43,656 bases of DNA from Gammaproteobacteria bacterium (GTDB taxonomy: Bacteria; Pseudomonadota; Gammaproteobacteria; Thiohalomonadales; Thiohalomonadaceae): assembly GCA_014859545.1 (NCBI GenBank), contig JACUTZ010000004.1:1-43656 (forward strand). The letters are read 5' to 3'. How positions within the stretch are numbered: position 1 is the stretch's first letter; each line of letters opens with the position of its first letter. Under the pieces are notes generated by a model. It worked only from the letters and a program-made list of their open reading frames with translations, made no database searches and was not told the origin of the DNA. Positions 17,138 to 26,615 of this stretch are shown here, piece by piece. A program made the translations under genes and the position numbers.

Positions 17138-17874
17138 CGGCGCGCCTCAAGCATAATCCGTTTCATCTCGCGCACCGCCCCAGGCAGACCGTCAAACACC
17201 GCCTGGGCGATGATCGCATGGCCGATATTCAGCTCGGTGATACCGGGGATGCGGGCGATGGCCTTGGTATTGTGATAATGCAGGCCGTGGCCGGCATTGA
17301 CCTGCAGACCCGCCTCTCGTCCCCATACCACCGCCTGCTCGATACGGGCCAATTCGGCAGCCTGTTCGGCGGGGCTGGCGGCATCGGCGTAGTGGCCGGT
17401 GTGGATCTCGATGGCCGGGGCCCCACAGGCAGCGGCGGCCTCGATCTGGGCCTGTTCGGCATCGATAAACAGGGAGACCTTGATCCCGGCAGCGGCCAGG
17501 CGTGCGCAGGCATCCTTGACCCGTGCCAGCTGCCCGGCCACATCCAGCCCACCCTCGGTGGTCAGCTCCTCACGCTTTTCCGGTACCAGGCAGCAATCAG
17601 CGGGGCGATATTTTTCAGCGATGGCGATCATTTCATCGGTCACCGCCATCTCCAGATTCATACGGGTCTGCTGTAGCTCATGGATGATCGCCACATCACG
17701 ATCCTGGATGTGGCGACGGTCTTCACGCAGGTGCAGGGTAATGCTATCGGCACCGGCCTGCTCGCAGATCAGTGCCGCCTGTACCGGCTCGGGATAGCGG
17801 GTGCCACGGGCCTGGCGCAGGGTGGCCACATGGTCAATATTCACACCCAGGAGGATCTCGTTGCTCTTGTTCAA
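17134..17874 (-). CDS. pdxJ: Pyridoxine 5'-phosphate synthase
   Basis: PdxJ condenses 1-deoxyxylulose 5-phosphate and 3-amino-2-oxopropyl phosphate to pyridoxine phosphate, the ring-closing step of vitamin B6 synthesis. Motifs include [29 protein letters not shown] and VNAGHGL. The track ORF is 270 aa, but its first 24 codons read through the upstream repeat arm. A TTG at 17872-17874 with GGAG 8 nt before it gives [12 protein letters not shown], close to the usual PdxJ start, and a 246-aa protein. It lies directly downstream of the dyad repeat that separates it from recO. Confidence 0.95.
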   Translation of the reverse strand: MNKSNEILLGVNIDHVATLRQARGTRYPEPVQAALICEQAGADSITLHLREDRRHIQDRDVAIIHELQQTRMNLEMAVTDEMIAIAEKYRPADCCLVPEKREELTTEGGLDVAGQLARVKDACARLAAAGIKVSLFIDAEQAQIEAAAACGAPAIEIHTGHYADAASPAEQAAELARIEQAVVWGREAGLQVNAGHGLHYHNTKAIARIPGITELNIGHAIIAQAVFDGLPGAVREMKRIMLEARR

Positions 17875-17910
17875 TCGTCTGGCTCCGAAGATTTCAATCA
17901 AAAAAAAGGA

Positions 17911-18060
17911 TCTCACCGCAAAGGCACAAAGGACGCAAAGAAACACCGTTGCTACGCTTATCTACCCTGGGGGTGCCCATATTCAGCAGCATATTGCACA
18001 TGATACATCAGCCCCAGGAACCCATTAATACCTTTGCGTTCTTTGCGTCTTTGCGGTGAA
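17911..18060. repeat. 150-bp inverted-arm element (CTTTGCG type) between recO and pdxJ
   Basis: The left arm (17911-17940, TCACCGCAAAGGCACAAAGG...) and right arm (18031-18060, CTTTGCG repeats ending GCGGTGAA) are imperfect reverse complements built from the CTTTGCG unit. From TCACCGC to GCGGTGA is 147 bp. Inside, CCTGGGG (17966-17972) and CCCCAGG (18012-18018) form a second nested stem. A run of eight Ts, read on the minus strand, follows the arm on the pdxJ side (GATCC then T-run). The right end abuts the recO stop codon. No ORF inside is convincing. It resembles a small non-autonomous mobile or extragenic palindromic element. Confidence 0.8.
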
Positions 18061-18061
18061 T

Positions 18062-18781
18062 TTATTGTCCACTCACTGTCTGAAACAACGCGCGACTGGC
18101 CAGGGGCTTGGGACCAAGATAGCGGGCCAGGCTCTGGCGCAGCAGGTACTTGGCCTCCTGCAACAACTGAGGATCTACCTCGCTGGCTGGCCACTGGGCC
18201 TCGGCCAGACGCAGCAAGGTTTTCCCCTGCAAGACCCTCCCCTCTGCCTGTTCTGCTGGAATCGGACCACGCTCGGGCAGGTAGACGTAAGGCTGTAGTG
18301 GCTCAAGAGCCATTCCCGTGTCGGCAGCACAGCCAAGCAACAGACCATAACCCAATTGCTCCAGCAATTCACATTCAAACAGACGCAGGGTCCACTCAAT
18401 CTGCTCACCGCTTTGCAGGCGCAGCAGCGCAATGCAGTAGGCTTGGTAGAGTTCGGGGTGGGGGTCATGGCGCTGCAGCAGGCGCAGCAGTAATTCATTC
18501 AGGTAAAAGCCACTATTCAGTGCGGCACCATGCAGACTTTGCGCCGGGCCGTCAGGCTCCACATTGTGCAGGCTGAGCAAGTCCCCGCGCCCGGCCCAGG
18601 AAGCCAACAAGGGCTGAAAGGGCTGAAGCAGGGCCGCCTTGTGGGAGCGTTTGCCACGCACCCCACGGGCCACCAGACCGATGCGGCCATGTTCTGGCGA
18701 AAAGGCCTCAATCAACAGGCTGGTATCGCGCCAGGGTGTGCGGTGTAAGATATGGATCGGATACAGCTGGCTAGAACTCAT
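18062..18781 (-). CDS. recO: DNA repair protein RecO
   Basis: RecO works with RecF and RecR to load RecA on SSB-coated DNA at gaps. The 239-aa protein starts SSSQLYPIHILHRTPWRDTSLLIEAFSPEHGR, the typical N-terminal OB fold (about 1-80). A helical region with FYLNELLLRLL follows, and no clear four-Cys zinc motif is present. The track ORF is over-extended by 48 codons into era; the ATG at 18779-18781 overlaps the era stop by 11 nt. It lies in the rnc-era-recO-pdxJ-acpS operon. Confidence 0.93.
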   Translation of the reverse strand: MSSSQLYPIHILHRTPWRDTSLLIEAFSPEHGRIGLVARGVRGKRSHKAALLQPFQPLLASWAGRGDLLSLHNVEPDGPAQSLHGAALNSGFYLNELLLRLLQRHDPHPELYQAYCIALLRLQSGEQIEWTLRLFECELLEQLGYGLLLGCAADTGMALEPLQPYVYLPERGPIPAEQAEGRVLQGKTLLRLAEAQWPASEVDPQLLQEAKYLLRQSLARYLGPKPLASRALFQTVSGQ

Positions 18782-19682
18782 CCTTGTAACCAAGGCTATT
18801 GAGCAGGCGTTCGTTATCCGACCAACCTTCCTTGACCTTGACCCAACACTGCAAAAAGACCTTCTGGCCGAACAGCTTTTCCATATCCATGCGGGCCTGC
18901 TGACCGACCTGTTTAAGCCGCTCACCGCCCTTGCCGATAACGATCTTTTTCTGACTCTGCCGTTCTACCCAGATCAACGCCGAGATGCGCAGCAGGCCAT
19001 TGTCATCCTTGAACTGCTCGATCTCCACGGTGGTGGCATAGGGCAGTTCCTGCCCCAGGCTACGGATCAGTTTTTCACGCACCATCTCGGCGGCCAGAAA
19101 GCGCTCGGAACGATCGGTAATGTAATCATCGGGGAAAATGCCCTCCCCTTCAGGCAAGGCATCAAATACCAGCTTCTCCAGCTGTGCCACGTTCTGCCCC
19201 TTCAATGCCGAGAGCGGTACCACCGCAGCAAAATCCATATGCGCAGAAAGCTTTTGCAGCAAGGGGAGTAATTCTTCCTTGTCCTTGACATGGTCGACCT
19301 TGTTGACCACCAGCACCACCGGAGTGGCCTGTTGTTTCAGACGGGTCAGGACATTGGCATCCTCTTCGGTCCAATGATTGACCTCGACCACAAACAATAC
19401 CAAATCAACCGCATCCATGCCGCTGCTGGCGGCGCGATTCATATAGCGGTTCATCGCCGACTTGGGATTGAGATGCAGGCCGGGGGTATCGATATAGACG
19501 ACCTGCTTGCCCGCCTCGGTCTTGATCCCCAGGATACGGTGGCGGGTGGTTTGCGGCTTGTTGGAGGTAATGCTGATCTTTTGACCCAGAAGATGATTCA
19601 TCAGGGTCGACTTGCCCACATTGGGACGTCCTACAATCGAAATAAAGCCACTGTGGTGGATGCTGCCGGTATCAGTTGTCAT
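18771..19682 (-). CDS. era: GTPase Era
   Basis: Era is an essential GTPase that binds the 3' end of 16S rRNA and helps mature the 30S subunit. The 303-aa protein has G1 GRPNVGKST at 18-26, G3 DTPGLH, G4 NKVDH, and a C-terminal KH domain containing IVIGKGGERLKQVG. The ATG at 19680-19682 overlaps the rnc stop (ATGA); the 33 extra N-terminal residues of the track ORF lie inside rnc and are not real. Confidence 0.97.
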   Translation of the reverse strand: MTTDTGSIHHSGFISIVGRPNVGKSTLMNHLLGQKISITSNKPQTTRHRILGIKTEAGKQVVYIDTPGLHLNPKSAMNRYMNRAASSGMDAVDLVLFVVEVNHWTEEDANVLTRLKQQATPVVLVVNKVDHVKDKEELLPLLQKLSAHMDFAAVVPLSALKGQNVAQLEKLVFDALPEGEGIFPDDYITDRSERFLAAEMVREKLIRSLGQELPYATTVEIEQFKDDNGLLRISALIWVERQSQKKIVIGKGGERLKQVGQQARMDMEKLFGQKVFLQCWVKVKEGWSDNERLLNSLGYKDEF

Positions 19683-20350
19683 GCAATCGTGTCCAGGATC
19701 TGTTGTGCGGCGGTTTGTTCTGCCTTGCGGCGACTGCTGCCTTCGGCAATGCTTTCCTGTTCCAGTCCCTCGACCCAGCATCGCACCCGAAAGGTCTGGG
19801 TGTGTGACTTGCCACGGATCTGGGTCACTTCATATTCGGGCAGTGGCAAGGCGCGGGATTGCAGATACTCCTGCAGACGTGTTTTGGGATCCTTGAGCGC
19901 CAGCTGTGGATCGACCTTGTCCAGACGACTGGCATACAGACGCAGCACCAGCTCCCGTGCCGATTCGATCTCCGCGTCCAGATAGACCGCCCCGATGATC
20001 GCCTCCATGGCATCGGCAAGAATGGAGTCACGCCGATAGCCACCACTCTTGAGTTCACCACTACCCAGGTGCAGATAATCCCCGAGCTGCAGCTCCCTGG
20101 CCAGGCCGGCAAGGGTTTCTCCCTTTACCAGGGAGGCACGGATACGACTCAGGCGCCCTTCGTCGATATCGGCAAATCGTTCATAGAGTTCGGAAGAAAT
20201 GGCAAAGCTGAGGATCGCATCCCCCAGAAACTCCAGGCGCTCATAGTTTCGGCTGCCGACACTGCGGTGGGTTAGGGCCTGCTCAAGCAAGCCAGGGTCA
20301 CTGAAACGATAGCCCAGGGCCTGCGTCAGCCGATTCAGACCTTCACTCAC
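19679..20350 (-). CDS. rnc: Ribonuclease III
   Basis: RNase III cuts double-stranded RNA, including rRNA precursors. The 223-aa protein has the catalytic signature ERLEFLGDAIL at 37-47, the second acidic site in DAMEAIIGAVYLD, and a C-terminal double-stranded RNA-binding domain from about residue 155. It begins with GTG overlapping the stop of the DUF4845 gene (GTGA). It is followed by era with overlap. Confidence 0.97.
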   Translation of the reverse strand: MSEGLNRLTQALGYRFSDPGLLEQALTHRSVGSRNYERLEFLGDAILSFAISSELYERFADIDEGRLSRIRASLVKGETLAGLARELQLGDYLHLGSGELKSGGYRRDSILADAMEAIIGAVYLDAEIESARELVLRLYASRLDKVDPQLALKDPKTRLQEYLQSRALPLPEYEVTQIRGKSHTQTFRVRCWVEGLEQESIAEGSSRRKAEQTAAQQILDTIA

Positions 20351-20721
20351 CGCGCCCTCACTTCCGCCTCATGCTGAAATTCCAATAACAGGGAAATATT
20401 CCACATATAGGGAACCTGTACGCTGTATTCCGCATTGATGAGATAATAATCGCCATCACGTACCACGCTGATATCATCGCGCCCGATACGGGTGATCTGA
20501 TTCACCCCGAAACGCCGAAAGATCGCCTGGTAAACATCGCTGGGGCGGCTGTACTGGGCGTCTGCATCATTACTTACGCTCTTGATAATGGAAGCCACTT
20601 CCATGTTTTCCATGTAGATCGGAAACAGTTTGAAAAAGGTATGACCCACAAACACCGCCACCAGCACCACAAAGATGATCCCGTATAAACTGGCACCGAC
20701 TTGATAACGTTGTAATTTCAC
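20347..20721 (-). CDS. DUF4845 membrane protein
   Basis: A 124-aa protein with one N-terminal membrane helix (GIIFVVLVAVFVGHTFFKLFPIY) and a soluble domain outside, matching DUF4845, which regularly lies between lepB and rnc. The molecular role is unknown. The track begins at a TTG, but the GTG at 20719-20721 has a perfect AAGGAG 7 nt upstream and is preferred (protein begins VKLQRYQVGAS). The stop overlaps the rnc start. The position suggests co-expression with signal peptidase I. Confidence 0.88.
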   Translation of the reverse strand: MKLQRYQVGASLYGIIFVVLVAVFVGHTFFKLFPIYMENMEVASIIKSVSNDADAQYSRPSDVYQAIFRRFGVNQITRIGRDDISVVRDGDYYLINAEYSVQVPYMWNISLLLEFQHEAEVRAR

Positions 20722-20745
20722 CCTGTGTCTCCTTGCCTGCAAAAA

Positions 20746-21576
20746 TTACTGAATACGACTGCCCAGACGATCCCAGGCAATCACCTTTTCCTTGCTCCAA
20801 TCCCAGCTCATCCAGATCAGAAAGGCCTTGCCGACCAGGTTTTCTTCCGGCACGGTACCCCAGGCACGGGAATCACGACTGTTGTCGCGATTATCACCCA
20901 TGGTGAAATACTGGCCCTGCGGCACGACAAATTCAAAATCGCCCAGGAACATGTTGTCATGGGGCATGACCAGGATGTCGTATTCCAATCCCAGCAGGTT
21001 TTCACGCATGCGCCGCGCGCCGGTCATGCGACTTTCGCTGCCCTCACCCACGAATACCCCGCCCGGCTGCTGTGTCGCCAATTCACCATTGATCGTCAGC
21101 TGCTTGCCCTGATAGCGAATATGGTCACCAGGCACCCCGATCACCCTCTTGATATAGTCGACCCTGGGGTCTTCGGGATAACGAAACACCATCACATCAC
21201 CGCGCTGTGGTTCGCCCAGCGACAGAAAACGGGTATTCAGTACCGGCAGGCGCAGACCATAGGAGAACTTGTTGACCAAAATAAAGTCGCCCACCAGCAG
21301 GGTCGGCATCATCGAACCAGAGGGGATGCGGAAGGGCTCGGCAACAAAGGAACGCACCACCAGTACCAGCAGGATGATCGGAAAAAAGGAACGGGACAGA
21401 TCAACCAGACCGGGTTCCTTGACCTGACGCGCGACCTCATCCTCTCCTACTCCTTTGGCACGCAGGGCATCGGCCCGTTGCTCGCGGCCCTTTGACCAAA
21501 ACAGGGCATCCAGTGCCCAGATGAGACCAGTGACCAGTGTCAGTAATACCAGGATAAGTGGAAAATCCAGATTCAT
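20746..21576 (-). CDS. lepB: Signal peptidase I
   Basis: LepB cleaves Sec signal peptides at the outer face of the inner membrane. The 276-aa protein has two N-terminal membrane segments (about 5-25 and 60-80), the catalytic serine in [15 protein letters not shown], the catalytic lysine in [11 protein letters not shown], and [12 protein letters not shown]. The ATG overlaps the lepA stop (ATGA), the standard lepA-lepB pairing. Confidence 0.97.
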   Translation of the reverse strand: MNLDFPLILVLLTLVTGLIWALDALFWSKGREQRADALRAKGVGEDEVARQVKEPGLVDLSRSFFPIILLVLVVRSFVAEPFRIPSGSMMPTLLVGDFILVNKFSYGLRLPVLNTRFLSLGEPQRGDVMVFRYPEDPRVDYIKRVIGVPGDHIRYQGKQLTINGELATQQPGGVFVGEGSESRMTGARRMRENLLGLEYDILVMPHDNMFLGDFEFVVPQGQYFTMGDNRDNSRDSRAWGTVPEENLVGKAFLIWMSWDWSKEKVIAWDRLGSRIQ

Positions 21577-23381
21577 TGTTGTTTTTTTCCTACGTGTAGT
21601 ACGGCAAAGAATGCCTCCTGCGGGATCTCTACCGAGCCCACCTGTTTCATGCGTTTCTTACCGGCTTTTTGCTTTTCCAGCAGTTTGCGTTTGCGGCTGA
21701 CATCACCACCATAACACTTGGCGGTGACGTTCTTGCGCATCGCCTTGACATTGGTACGGGCAATGATGTGATTACCGATGGAGGCCTGGATCGCCACCTC
21801 GAACATCTGGCGCGGGATCAACTCCTTCATCTTTTCAGCCATTTCACGGCCACGCAACTGGGCCTGATCCCGGTGCACGATCAGTGCCAGGGCATCGACC
21901 ACCTCACCGTTGATCATGATGTCGAGTTTGACCAGATCCGCATGCTGAAAATGCGAGAACTGGTAATCCAGCGAGGCAAAACCACGGCTGACCGATTTGA
22001 GCCGGTCAAAAAAGTCCAGCACTACCTCATTCAGGGGCAATTCATAGGTCAGGGAGACCTGTTTGCCCAGGTATTGCATATTCTTTTGTACCCCGCGCTT
22101 TTCCACACACAGGGTGATCACATTGCCCACGTAGTCCTGTGGCAGCAGGATATTGGCGGTGATGATCGGTTCGCGGATTTCATCGATTTGATTGACCGGC
22201 GGCAGCTTGGCCGGGTTATCCACCATCAGGATCTCACCCTTGGTGGTAAGCACCTCATAGATCACCGTCGGTGCAGTGGTGATCAGATCCAGATCGTATT
22301 CACGCTCCAGGCGCTCCTGGATGATCTCCATGTGCAGCATGCCGAGGAAGCCGCAGCGGAATCCAAAACCCAGTGCGGTGGAGGTCTCCGGCTCGTAGAA
22401 CAGGGAGGCATCATTCAGGCGCAGCTTGGAAAGCGCATCGCGCAGGCCTTCGTAGTCCTCGCTGCTAATCGGGAACAGCCCGGCAAAGACCCGTGGCTGG
22501 GCCGGTTTGAAATCTGGCAGGGCGGTATCGGCCGGTCGGTCGCTCAGGGTTAGGGTATCGCCCACCGGGGCGCCATCGATCTCCTTGATCCCGGCGATCA
22601 CAAAGCCCACCTCACCGGTACTCAATTCCTGCTGATCGGTCATCTTGGGGCTGAAGATCCCCACCCGGTCGACCTGATGGCTGCGCCCGGTGGACATCAC
22701 GGTGATCTTTTGCTTCGGCTTCAAGGCACCATTCATCACTCGCACCAGCGAGACCACGCCCAGATAGTTATCAAACCAAGAGTCGATGATCAAGGCCTGC
22801 AAGGGGGCACTCTTGTCGCCCTGCGGGGGTGGGATCTTCACCACCAGCTGTTCGAGCAGGTCATCGATACCGATCCCGGACTTGGCACTGACCAGGATCG
22901 CATCGTGGGCCTCGATGCCGATGACCTCTTCGATCTCGTCGATCACCCGTTCCGGATCGGCAGCAGGCAGGTCGATCTTGTTCAACACCGGCACCACTTC
23001 CAGCCCCTGTTCAATGGCGGTATAGCAATTAGCCACGGTCTGCGCCTCTACCCCCTGCGAGGCATCTACCACCAGCAAGGCCCCTTCACAGGCGGCCAGC
23101 GAACGGGAAACCTCGTAGGAGAAATCCACATGGCCAGGGGTGTCGATGAAATTCAACATATAGACCTGCCCATCGCGAGCGGTGTATTTCAGCGAGACAC
23201 TCTGGGCCTTGATGGTGATGCCGCGTTCGCGTTCCAGATCCATGGAGTCGAGTACCTGGGAGGCCATCTCACGTTCAGTCAGTCCACCACAGACCTGAAT
23301 GAAACGATCCGAAATGGTGGATTTGCCGTGATCGATATGGGCGATGATGGAAAAATTGCGGATATGCTGAAGGTCAGTCAC
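21573..23381 (-). CDS. lepA: Elongation factor 4 (LepA)
   Basis: A 602-aa translational GTPase, thought to act on stalled or initiating ribosomes. G1 [10 protein letters not shown]3 DTPGH and G4 NKIDL are intact. The C-terminal LepA-specific domain includes [25 protein letters not shown]. The start is a GTG (23379-23381) with no strong ribosome-binding site. The gene overlaps lepB. The gap to the upstream glutaredoxin-like gene is 55 nt. Confidence 0.97.
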   Translation of the reverse strand: MTDLQHIRNFSIIAHIDHGKSTISDRFIQVCGGLTEREMASQVLDSMDLERERGITIKAQSVSLKYTARDGQVYMLNFIDTPGHVDFSYEVSRSLAACEGALLVVDASQGVEAQTVANCYTAIEQGLEVVPVLNKIDLPAADPERVIDEIEEVIGIEAHDAILVSAKSGIGIDDLLEQLVVKIPPPQGDKSAPLQALIIDSWFDNYLGVVSLVRVMNGALKPKQKITVMSTGRSHQVDRVGIFSPKMTDQQELSTGEVGFVIAGIKEIDGAPVGDTLTLSDRPADTALPDFKPAQPRVFAGLFPISSEDYEGLRDALSKLRLNDASLFYEPETSTALGFGFRCGFLGMLHMEIIQERLEREYDLDLITTAPTVIYEVLTTKGEILMVDNPAKLPPVNQIDEIREPIITANILLPQDYVGNVITLCVEKRGVQKNMQYLGKQVSLTYELPLNEVVLDFFDRLKSVSRGFASLDYQFSHFQHADLVKLDIMINGEVVDALALIVHRDQAQLRGREMAEKMKELIPRQMFEVAIQASIGNHIIARTNVKAMRKNVTAKCYGGDVSRKRKLLEKQKAGKKRMKQVGSVEIPQEAFFAVLHVGKKQQ

Positions 23382-23436
23382 AGGGTTTTGGCTTTTTTAC
23401 TATCGGGCTGAAGGGAACCGGTGATTCTACCGGAGA

Positions 23437-23676
23437 TCACGACCTGGCGAAATAGTCTTGCAGGGCCTGGGAGTCGAGGAAATAGTGGCAGATCTCCACC
23501 TGATCCGGCCCGGTCAGCACCGGTACCTTGTGGCCATAGCGGGCAACCAGCTCAGGGTCCGCGTCCACATCCACACACTGCAACAGGGCGGGATCGACCA
23601 GCGGCGAGTGCAGCAGCTCCCGGTGCATCGCCTCACACAGGGAGCAGCCACTGCGGTAATACAGGCTCAGCCTCAC
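23437..23676 (-). CDS. Glutaredoxin-family (DUF836-like) thiol protein
   Basis: A 79-aa thioredoxin-fold protein with the redox pair CSLC at residues 11-14 in LYYRSGCSLCEAMHREL, and the cis-proline segment HKVPVLTG. It is smaller than most glutaredoxins and lacks an obvious export signal, so it acts in the cytoplasm. It begins with GTG overlapping the mucD stop (GTGA), which implies translational coupling. The substrate is unknown. Confidence 0.88.
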   Translation of the reverse strand: MRLSLYYRSGCSLCEAMHRELLHSPLVDPALLQCVDVDADPELVARYGHKVPVLTGPDQVEICHYFLDSQALQDYFARS

Positions 23677-25103
23677 TCCGCCGGGATACGCAGGGCAAAG
23701 AAGCGCGGGCTGCCACCACGGATGATCAGCACCGGAACCGAACGCCCGGCAGGCAAAGCCTCGAGGATGCGCTGATAATCGCGCTCGCTCTCCACCGGGC
23801 GATTGTTCAAACGGGTGATCACATCGCCACGGCTGAGGCCGGCACTGGCCGCAGGACCGTCCTCGATGCGCTCGATCAACACCCCGCCCTTGTCGATCCC
23901 CAGCTCTTTGCGCTGGGCATCATTCAAGGGCTTGACCGCCAGGCCAAGACGGTCGGTCTCTGGCTGGCTGGGACGGCTGGGGCTGGCCTGTGGCTCGGTA
24001 GCGTCACTGGGCAGCTCGGCAATGCGCACCTTGAGGTTACGGGTCTTGCCATCACGCAGCACCCGCAGCTGGGCATCCTGCCCCACTCGTGCCCGCCCAA
24101 CCAAGGGTGGCAGCTCGGCGGAGGTGTTCACCTCCTGGCCGTTAAAGGCGAGGATCACATCCCCGGCCTGAACACCCGCCTTGGCGGCCGGTGAACCATC
24201 CATCACCTGCGCCACCAGCGCCCCCATTGGCCGTTGCAGGCCAAAGGATTCGGCCAGATCACGGGTCACATCCTGGATCAACACCCCCAACCAGCCACGG
24301 GTCACGTGACCCTGCTCCTTGAGCTGGGTGACCACATCCATGGCCACATCGATGGGGATCGCGAAGGACAGGCCCATGAAACCACCGGTACGACTGTAGA
24401 TCTGGGAGTTGACCCCGACCACCTCCCCGTCCAGATTGAACAGTGGGCCACCGGAATTACCCGGATTGATCGCCACGTCGGTCTGGATGAAGGGCACATA
24501 ATTCTCACTGGGCAGGCTACGACCCAGAGCGCTGACCACCCCGACCGAGACCGAATGGTCAAAGCCAAACGGTGAGCCGATCGCCATCACCCACTCACCC
24601 ACACGCAGCTTTTCACTACGACCCAGCTTCACAAAGGGCAGATCCGCAGCCTCAATTTTGAGCAGGGCAATATCACTCTGCTTGTCTGCACCGATCAGCT
24701 CTGCGTTCACTTCACGTCGATCACTCAGGCGCACGGTAATGGTCTCGGCATCGTCGATCACATGATTATTGGTGATGATGTAACCGGCACGGTCGATAAT
24801 GAATCCGGAACCCAGCGAGCGTGCCTCACGCTCACGCGGCATCTCCTCGCCCTCGCCACGCTCACCAAAGAAATGGCGCAACAGATCATCCCAGGGGCCA
24901 CCACGGGGCATCTCAGGCAGAGAAAATTCGTGGGGAGAGCTACGTGTGCTGCGCTTTTGAGTGGTACTGATATTCACCACCGCCGGCCCATGGGCCTCCA
25001 CCAGGCGGGTAAATTCGGGCAGTTCACGGGCCTGCAGCGGCAAGGCCAGCAGGCCAAGCATCACAATCAGCAGGAAATGGCGTGCCAGAATCATCTTTAT
25101 CAT
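23673..25103 (-). CDS. mucD: Periplasmic serine protease DegP/MucD
   Basis: This HtrA-family protease degrades misfolded envelope proteins. The 476-aa precursor has a signal peptide (hydrophobic HFLLIVMLGLLALPLQA), a trypsin-like domain with catalytic His in NNHVIDD, Asp in KQSDIALLKI and Ser in NPGNSGGPLF, and two PDZ domains (about 275-365 and 385-475). The track starts at a TTG; the next codon is an ATG (25101-25103) with AAGGA 9 nt upstream and is preferred. It directly follows rseC, the algU-mucABCD order of Pseudomonas, so sigma-E control is expected. Confidence 0.96.
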   Translation of the reverse strand: MIKMILARHFLLIVMLGLLALPLQARELPEFTRLVEAHGPAVVNISTTQKRSTRSSPHEFSLPEMPRGGPWDDLLRHFFGERGEGEEMPREREARSLGSGFIIDRAGYIITNNHVIDDAETITVRLSDRREVNAELIGADKQSDIALLKIEAADLPFVKLGRSEKLRVGEWVMAIGSPFGFDHSVSVGVVSALGRSLPSENYVPFIQTDVAINPGNSGGPLFNLDGEVVGVNSQIYSRTGGFMGLSFAIPIDVAMDVVTQLKEQGHVTRGWLGVLIQDVTRDLAESFGLQRPMGALVAQVMDGSPAAKAGVQAGDVILAFNGQEVNTSAELPPLVGRARVGQDAQLRVLRDGKTRNLKVRIAELPSDATEPQASPSRPSQPETDRLGLAVKPLNDAQRKELGIDKGGVLIERIEDGPAASAGLSRGDVITRLNNRPVESERDYQRILEALPAGRSVPVLIIRGGSPRFFALRIPAE

Positions 25104-25143
25104 CAATCCAGTCCTTCTCTATCAATTTGTTTTTGAAATCTGA

Positions 25144-25626
25144 CTAGGACTTGTGTCCCAGCCTATCGATCGTTATCGCCACCGGTGTAACCCGCAGGAT
25201 CTCGGCCATAAAGCGCGGATCGCCACTGGCCCGGCGATTGAAACGCGTCAACCACCACAAGCCAGCGCCAAGGCCTGTCATGCCAAAGATCAGCGCCAGG
25301 GTATCGGGATTCATCAACCACTGTGGTGCCAGCCATTGTCCCAGCAGGCCGCCCGCCATCATCGACAGCAGCGGCACCAGATAGACGGCCAGGGAGCCTT
25401 TAATCAGGGTCTGTTCCTCGATCCCCAGAATCACCTCATCACCCGCTCGCGCAGCGACGGGATTGCGCACCTTGATGGCCTGCACCCGCGCACCCAGCAC
25501 CTGACTCAGCGCACCGGTGCCGCAGCCTTTTTTCGCTGCGCAGCTGCCACAGCTACTCCGGCGCTGGGTCTCTACCCAGGCATAGTCCCCTTCGGTACGC
25601 AATACATGGGCGGTTTCTTCAATCAT
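25144..25626 (-). CDS. rseC: Sigma-E regulatory protein RseC/MucC
   Basis: A 160-aa inner-membrane protein. The N-terminus has a Cys cluster (CGSCAAKKGCG, residues about 26-36) that may bind an Fe-S centre as in related RseC proteins. Two membrane helices follow (about 76-96 and 107-127). RseC influences sigma-E activity and is also linked to the Rnf/Rsx redox complex. The ATG overlaps the rseB stop. Its gene order in the rpoE operon is conserved. Confidence 0.93.
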   Translation of the reverse strand: MIEETAHVLRTEGDYAWVETQRRSSCGSCAAKKGCGTGALSQVLGARVQAIKVRNPVAARAGDEVILGIEEQTLIKGSLAVYLVPLLSMMAGGLLGQWLAPQWLMNPDTLALIFGMTGLGAGLWWLTRFNRRASGDPRFMAEILRVTPVAITIDRLGHKS

Positions 25627-26615
25627 GGACGCACGATCGGCTGCATGGCTTCGGCAATAAATTGCACCGTAACCATCGGCACCTCACCCAATACGGTAAT
25701 CAGGTGGCCGTGGCTAAATTGGCCATAGACATTGATCCCCCCCATCCGTGAGGGACCGATAAGCACCTCATCCTCGTCGTCACGTTCCTCGATAAAAACC
25801 GACACCGAGGCCAAACCATCGCCATAGACGTGGTGTTCCACCGGGGAGAATTTATTGGGGAGGTAATGACGGCGCAGCACCTTCTGCTGAAACCCTGGTG
25901 GCAGGGAGCTTGTCTGCCAGCTGGCCTGGGCATGGGAACTGCCACGTCGGTGCATCAGGCCACTATCCAGCTCGAGGATTTGATCGCCGGCCGCGATATT
26001 CGGCTGCAACATCTCGGCGGGGATGTGATCGTGCAGTTCCAAGGAGGTAAACAGCAGTTTTTCGATCACCTCACCGCGCTCATTGAATACCTCGGAGCGC
26101 AACAACAGACGACTGTTCTCTTCCAGCCAAAGGCGCTGGCCAAAACGGTATTGATCACGAGGGATAATATCGATCTGACGTGTATTCAAGTCGGCAATAC
26201 GTGCCCTGCCGCCCATTTGAATCGCATAGAACTCGCCCAGCAGGGCCAGGTGCTCGATGGGGATCGCGGTAAAGGGCCGTGGAGAGCCGGCCTGCTCAAT
26301 CACGATGGAGCTGTCTTCGGGAAGGATACAGGTAACCTTGTCCTGAGCCCGGATCACCTCACGGTTTTGCCCGCTCATGGAGACCAGACGTTCGTATTCA
26401 CCCTCATCGGTGACCGAACGGATGATCCGCATGGTCTGCAGGTTGTCCCCCTGCTGGTAGACAAAGGTACCGATATAGCTGAGTTGGTGGGCCGCCTCTG
26501 CCATGCCCTCCAGCCAGGTGATCGCCTCATCGTCGGTATTGGCCAGCGCCATACTGCCAAACATCATCAGCAGGGCAGCCATGGCGAGCTGTTGCATGCT
26601 ACTGATTCGGTCCAT
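25623..26615 (-). CDS. rseB: Sigma-E regulatory protein RseB/MucB
   Basis: A 330-aa periplasmic protein that binds RseA and shields it from cleavage until lipids or LPS intermediates displace it. It has a signal peptide (MQQLAMAALLMMFGSMALA), then the MucB/RseB fold with ITWLEGMAEAAHQLSYIGTFVY. The track ORF starts 78 codons too early, inside rseA; the ATG at 26613-26615 overlaps the rseA stop by 17 nt and gives the correct signal peptide. Confidence 0.95.
   Translation of the reverse strand: MDRISSMQQLAMAALLMMFGSMALANTDDEAITWLEGMAEAAHQLSYIGTFVYQQGDNLQTMRIIRSVTDEGEYERLVSMSGQNREVIRAQDKVTCILPEDSSIVIEQAGSPRPFTAIPIEHLALLGEFYAIQMGGRARIADLNTRQIDIIPRDQYRFGQRLWLEENSRLLLRSEVFNERGEVIEKLLFTSLELHDHIPAEMLQPNIAAGDQILELDSGLMHRRGSSHAQASWQTSSLPPGFQQKVLRRHYLPNKFSPVEHHVYGDGLASVSVFIEERDDEDEVLIGPSRMGGINVYGQFSHGHLITVLGEVPMVTVQFIAEAMQPIVRP

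Noticed and set aside
17875-17946. N-terminal extension of pdxJ in the track ([15 protein letters not shown]...)
   Set aside because: These codons are the translated repeat arm and T-run; a TTG with a good Shine-Dalgarno gives the normal PdxJ start.
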